Positions 1 to 6,000 of a stretch of 7,595 nucleotides of DNA are shown here, in pieces; the stretch's first letter is position 1, and every line of letters starts with the position of its first letter. The position numbers and the translations under genes were made by a program. The stretch covers positions 1 through 7,595 of the forward strand of contig URNU01000059.1 in assembly GCA_900549275.1 (NCBI GenBank). Direction: 5' to 3'. Below the pieces are notes generated by a model. It did no database searches, had not been told where the DNA came from, and saw only the letters and a list, made by a program, of their open reading frames with translations. Source of the DNA: an uncultured Collinsella sp. (lineage in GTDB: Bacteria; Actinomycetota; Coriobacteriia; Coriobacteriales; Coriobacteriaceae).

Positions 1-3000
1 TCGCTCTTGGGCTCTTCCTTATCAACGGAGAGGGTATAGAACGTGCCCGTCGCGTCGGAAGAAGTGCGCGCGCGGTAGTACGCGCCATCGACCTTGGCGC
101 CAGCCATCTTCGCGAGTTCGGCCTGGCTCTTGTCCTTGACCTCGTCATCGGCGAGCTTGACCCAAGCGCCGTCCTTGTCCTCCTTGGCCTCATCGGCCTT
201 CACGCCCACGGTTTCACTCAGCCACGGCTCGACGTAGGCCTTCTTGCTAGCGTCCACAAACTCGGTGAGTTTGACCGACGCCGCTCCGCCCGCGCCCACC
301 GTGCAGTGGTATTCACGGTTGTTATGAGCAGTGTCCACGAGTGTGAGCTGCGTACCCTCGGGCAGCGTGGCACCGAAGGTGATGCTCTTGTTGAGCGGGC
401 CCATGGAGCCGCCGGCTTCGAGCAGCGTGTTCCAGCCGTATTCGACCGCCTCGCCCCGAGCGCTACCATAGGTCCAGGTAAGGTAGCCGGTCATGGTGTC
501 GCCGCTGCTCACAAGCACGTGCTTGTCGTATTTTGTCGCATAGTCGGCAGCCTTGAAGTTCGCACCTTCGGAGTAGGTGGCGGTAAAGTCGATCTCGAGC
601 ATGCGCTTAACGATGATGGGCACCTGCACGCGGTAGCTCTGGCCGGCCTCTCTAAAAGTGACCGTGAGCAGCGTGAAGCGGCCCCGCTCGTTGTCCCAGT
701 CGGTACTCGCGCGGAATACCATGGAGCTCGTGCCGTTGTTGAGCACCTTGAGCGTGGGCGTTTGCGAGGCGATTGCGTCCTTGACGAAGGCGCCGTTATC
801 GGCAAGCGAGAAGACCTCGGCGGTGGCGGTCACGTGCTTGGCGCTGCCGTTGAGGCGGCGGGCATCGGAAAAGCCGCCGTTAGTCACGATGTTCAGATAC
901 TTCTCGACCGTCGTCGTGTCGTTGCCGGGAATCATGAGTACAGGGAAGTCGGTTGCAACCTTCTTGCCCGAAGTAACGTTGTTGGTATTGAAAGTGCTCT
1001 TTGAGCTGTCCGGACTGTAGGTTTTCTTGTTTTGGTACGTGCCGTCATCATTGATGCCGCTGATGTTGGTGTAGGTGTAGCGGCCGGGAACGCGGGCACC
1101 CGCTTGGCTTTGGATGGTCGTCGCGGTGTCAATGGCGGCGCCGTCGCCAAAGAGATAGCGATCAGTGGTGTCGCCGTTGGAGGCACGCACCGCCAGCGTG
1201 CTCACGGGGCTCGTGGTCACGTACGGACTCGTTGCCGTGGTAGCAGTATCGCCTGCGCCGTAGAGCGTTTTGTTCTCGTTGGGCGCGGCAGCCGTGCCGT
1301 TGTAGTCGCCGAAGGCAATATAAGTTTTCCTGTTTACGGCGGCCGTATTGGTCGTGTAAACCATCGGCGGCAGGTCACTTGTGGTCTTGCCGGCGCCGGG
1401 CTTAACGTTCACGCCCGCTGCGGAGAGGCTGTACTTATTATCTCCTGTGTCAACCTCACCCAAGAGCACACCCTGCTTAGAGCCGGATTTGTAGGTGTTG
1501 CTGTCCATGAGCACGTTTACCAGATGGAACTGGCCGCGCCCGTCGCCCATAATGCCGCCGTTGGACCTTTCGCTAAACGTGGTGTTGGATACCTTTGTGT
1601 TGGTGACGTCGATGACGACGGATCCGCTGTTACTCGCATTATTCGCGCCCAGCAGACCGCCGCTCCAGTTACCCTTAATCGTAGCGTTCTCGATCGCGAT
1701 GTTGTTGCAGGCTATATTCACATTGCTGAAGAAGTAGCCGATAAGCCCTCCCGAGCATTTGCCGGTGCCGGCGATGCTGACATTCTTGACATTGCAGTCG
1801 TCGAACCAGTACTTGTTGAGGCTACCGCTACTCGTAACCTCACCAATCAGGCCGCCCGCATTGTAGATGCTATTGTTCGTTCCGGTCTCATCGCCGATGA
1901 CGGCGTTCTCGGTGCCGACTCTGCCATCAATGCGCACGTTGCTCATAGAAATAACGCCGCCACGGGCGCGTCCGACCACGCCGCCGGCGCCCATATGGTC
2001 ATCGGAGTTCGACCCGGTGGCTAGCACGTTTACCCCAGAGATGACTGCCGTGCTCGACGGGACTACCTCGGTGGTGCCGATTTTGGTGTTGACCGAGATA
2101 TCGCTTCTTTCGACATAGCCGAGCACGCCGCCCACGTAGGGCACTGTCCCTGTGGCAGTTATGGTCGAGTTTTTGCCAACGGTCCTTTCACTCACCCCTG
2201 TGTCTGCGGTTGTCCACACGCCGCACGCCGAGGCGACCGTACCCACGTAGCCGCCGACATACTTCTCACCCGTGACGTTGAGGCCAGCGTATGAGCAGTC
2301 ATAGAGATACGCGGGGGCCTGCGTGCCGGAGCCAAAATTGACCATATAGGTCATGTCGTTATCCGTCCTTCGGCTGGCGCGGCCCGAGCTGCCAAGAAGC
2401 CCTCCTACGCTCTTAGCACCCGACACGGTGCAGTTCTTCATCTGCACGTTGCGGTAGACGCCGCGCGTGCCGCCGTCATAGTTGGCCGTTGCGCCCGCCA
2501 AAAGACCGGTGCCGATAAGGTCGTTCGATGCCGGTCCCGAGGCAATGCTACCGTTGGCGTCTTTGTACGTGAGCGATACGTTGCAGTTACTAAAGGTGAG
2601 GTCTTTGACTTGTGCGTCGCCGTTCGCGGTGACGCTGGGGGCGACATAGCTTGAGGTGAACATCACAGTACTGAACAGGCCACCCACGCCCGAGACCTTA
2701 TAGTCGTCATCGGCATATTCGACGACGCCGTAGGCGGCGCCTTTGGTACCCACCGTAATGGTGGCCCCGTTGCCGTCGATCGTGGCCACGTGCGGCGTGA
2801 TGCGGTCGCGGTCGGTGAACTTCTGGTTGGAGTCGCAGGCGCTGGAGTAATAGCGGCCGTTGAGGCCCACGTATCCCGTGCCGTAGCCAGTCATATCGTA
2901 GGTGCTATTTTCTTTGAACTCCAGGCTCATGCCGATCGATTTTGATGCACACACGTAGCCCGTTTCGTAGCTGGCAGCGTAGAACGCCACCAGGTAGGGC

Positions 3001-6000
3001 GAATTCACATCGTCATCATGGTCGAGCGGACCGTGCCACCCCTGCTTGCCGGGGGCCTTCTGATCGTCGTTTTTGGCGATTTCGAAATCGCTGGCAGCAC
3101 TCGCAGGCTTGCCCACGTTTGCGTAGTCAGCATTCCGCACCTTGCCATATTCCTTGTTGCCAAACAGGTAACCGCATATTGCCGGGTCTTGCGAATCGCT
3201 GCCCCAGTACGCCTTGGAGCCGCGAAACACGCCGTTATTGTCGTAGTCGGTATGTGCCGCGCCAGCACCCGCACCCGAGCTGATGATGGCCGAGAGCACC
3301 AAAAGGCCCTGGGCGTTTTCGACCGTAGTCACGGGCGCCTCGGCGTTAGTGCCGAGGTATTTCAAGTCGGTGCCCGTAGTGGTGACGCAGGAGGTTCCCT
3401 TGTCTTTAAGCTCGTTAATCTTGTAGTTAGCGTCACCGTTTTCAACCTTACAACCCTCGCTAAAGGCATAGCCATCAATCACGCGACCGACGTAGGGATT
3501 GTTGTAGAGATCAAAGTTGCCCTTTCCCAGACCACGAGATTTGTCACCAGTTCCAGCACGCCAGGAAGATTTTCCGCTTTTGTCCATATTGCGGAAGATC
3601 ACACCGCCGCCCGCAATGGCACCGACGTAGCCGCCAATGGGAACAAGATGCGGCTTGTCGCCACCGCCCGTGACGGTAAATCCCGTTGTAGGGTTTTCGG
3701 TCGTCGTCTCATTAACGGCCACGTGATCGATAATGTTATCGCCGCCAAGAATGCAGCCGATAACGCCGCCGAAAAACGCCGTCGGGACGCCGTCCGCATC
3801 CTTCTCAGAATAAGTAATAGTCGCGTGCGCATTCACATAGTTGATGTTGAGATTGCGCACCACGCTGCCATAACTATAGGGAATGAGGCCGCGAAGCTCG
3901 CCCTTGTTGTTTTTGATCTCAATTGTTGCAGGCTCAGAGGACTTAGGGTCGCCAACAATAACGCCGCGGAACGGGTTTGCCTTATTGCCAAAGCCGCCAA
4001 ATGAAGCCGCATCGACGGTAATCTTATTGCCCTCAGGAGGCTCAATGCTGTAATACGCACTTTGTATATAGCGGTGCATGGTTTCGTCGCTCAGCGTCTG
4101 CGCGGGGTCGGTCGTATCGCCGACCTTCCTCTCCCATTTTTTATCAGTACCTTTTGCCTGCTTATAGACGTACGTAACCTCATTGTCGGCCGAATTGCTG
4201 TTGCGGCGAGTGCAAAGCACGCTCTGTTCTGCGGCAATGGTGACTTCCCAGCCATCCAACGCCACACTATTGTTGATGTAGTTGGCGATGGCGTTCATCT
4301 CCGTCGCGTCCTTAACGGCATACGGATCGCCATATGTGCCGCATCCCTCTACCAGCTTTGGAATGCGCTGGTTGACTTTAATTTCATGATATTGGACGCC
4401 GCTCTCAGTGGCCTTTCCCTTATAAACATAAGGAAGATAGCCACCAAACCAAGGCCTGACGTCACCGTCCTTCTTACCATCAACCGTCACATAGCCGATA
4501 ACGGCGCCATACGTCGCTTCGTCGTAATACCAAAGCTGCTTGTCCGGGTACTCCGTACTCCCATCAATCTCAGATCCGTATGTCACCTTGCCTGCATCGG
4601 CATCGGCCTTAGTAAAGGTGTAGTCCGCAGAACCCGTGCTCGTGCTTCCGTAGCCAAAACTCTCCAGCAGGCTCGCATGGGTGAAGATCGTATTGTTCTT
4701 TTGGCTGGGCAAGTTGATTTGCTCAAACTTCGCCGTCACCTGATCGGCCTCACTGCCTACACCAAGCTTTCCGAACAGCGACGTAGCCGCCTTGGTGCCA
4801 CTCGTGTACCCAGTAGCCTTGATATTCTTCGCGTTCAGGCTCACGTACTTCTGCATCTCGTTGATGAGCAGAGGCATATAGGCGTTAGCGTCCGTGGCGC
4901 TGTTGGCGCCGTCGACAATCAGATTGTTGAGCGTAAGACCATCAATTGAGATCTTTCTAATCTTGGTGCCATTGCCGTCGCTGGACCCACACACGTAGCG
5001 GCACACGAGCGCGCCCGATGAGCTTCCGCCCGCGCCAATAGCGTCAGTAGAGCTCTTTCCGTCATTGATAACGGGCCCAACGGTACCACCCAAAGTGACG
5101 TTGCTTACTGTGAGATCGCCGTCTGCCACCGTTTGAAAAAGGCCGCAGTGCATGTTCTCGTGCTGGGTGGCATCGGAGTTTAGCTTGTTGCCATTCTGCT
5201 CGGCCTTGATCTTGGAGTAGTAGAAGGTGATAACCGCATTATTAACCGTCACCTCTCCGATCGGTTGAGTGGGATAGTAGCTGTAGCCGGCCAAATCGAT
5301 TGTGCCGGTTATGGTTATGGAACCATCAAGCCCTGTCGTACCATCGGGAACGATTGTCGAACGAATACCGGCGGGAGCATAGCAGAAAGCAGACCATAAG
5401 AGCAGCTTGTCCGCCGTATTGATTTGGCCGCCGCTAAAGCCGCCTTTACACCTATCATAAGCTCTGTCGAGGTTGTAGAAATAGCGGGTATTGCCATTCG
5501 TTTTGTGACTTTGGCCGAAAGTCGAGCGGTTCTGGTAGCTGTTGCCATTTGTGGCATCGCCGTCCATGTCCAGCTTGTCATTCCGTGTGCGCAGCGAAAC
5601 GACCGCGTTGCAGTCGGCGTCCATGAGTTTGCTGCCTTTGTTTGGTTTTACACCGCTGCCAACCCATTCATCGAAAGACGTTACGCCCGGTGCAACGATG
5701 GCCCCCTCGCCGCTGGGCACCCTATAGGCGGTCTCCCAACAAGCCCTGTCCTCCAAGTACAGACCTATGTAGTTCTCGACGCCATATGTCGTCTTATTAT
5801 CCACCTTGCAGCCACGACAAACTAGAACGCCGAGCGTCTTGGCAACGTCCGCGTTAATGGTTACGCCCGAAAGGTCGATGGCGTAGTCATTGATGATCCA
5901 GTGGCCGCTAGCAGCGTATACAAGACCGCCGAGCTCAGTAGAGCCATCTGCAGTCACGGTCGTGTTGTTGGAAGTTTTTAGGGCGTAGGTGCTGTCGCTG

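Noticed and set aside
1446..2690. Polysaccharide lyase or glycosidase activity of the beta-helix
   Set aside because: The fold class includes such enzymes, but I see no recognisable catalytic residues or pectate-lyase signature. The GG-turn coils look structural.
306..4949. Long plus-strand open frames at 306-1004, 1032-2024, 3018-4004 and 4062-4949 (232-330 codons)
   Set aside because: They sit in exact codon register opposite the minus-strand gene. Plus-strand stops in this register need TTA, CTA or TCA codons in the real gene, which are rare (19 of 2,531). Their ends coincide with those rare codons, so they follow from codon bias. Their translations show no recognisable domain.
5148..5162. 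HExxH-type zinc-protease motif (HENMH, residues 812-816)
   Set aside because: It runs straight into CGLFQTV, the GLF strand of a beta-helix opening, not an active-site helix. There is no Glu in about the next 30 residues to act as a third ligand. Chance match.
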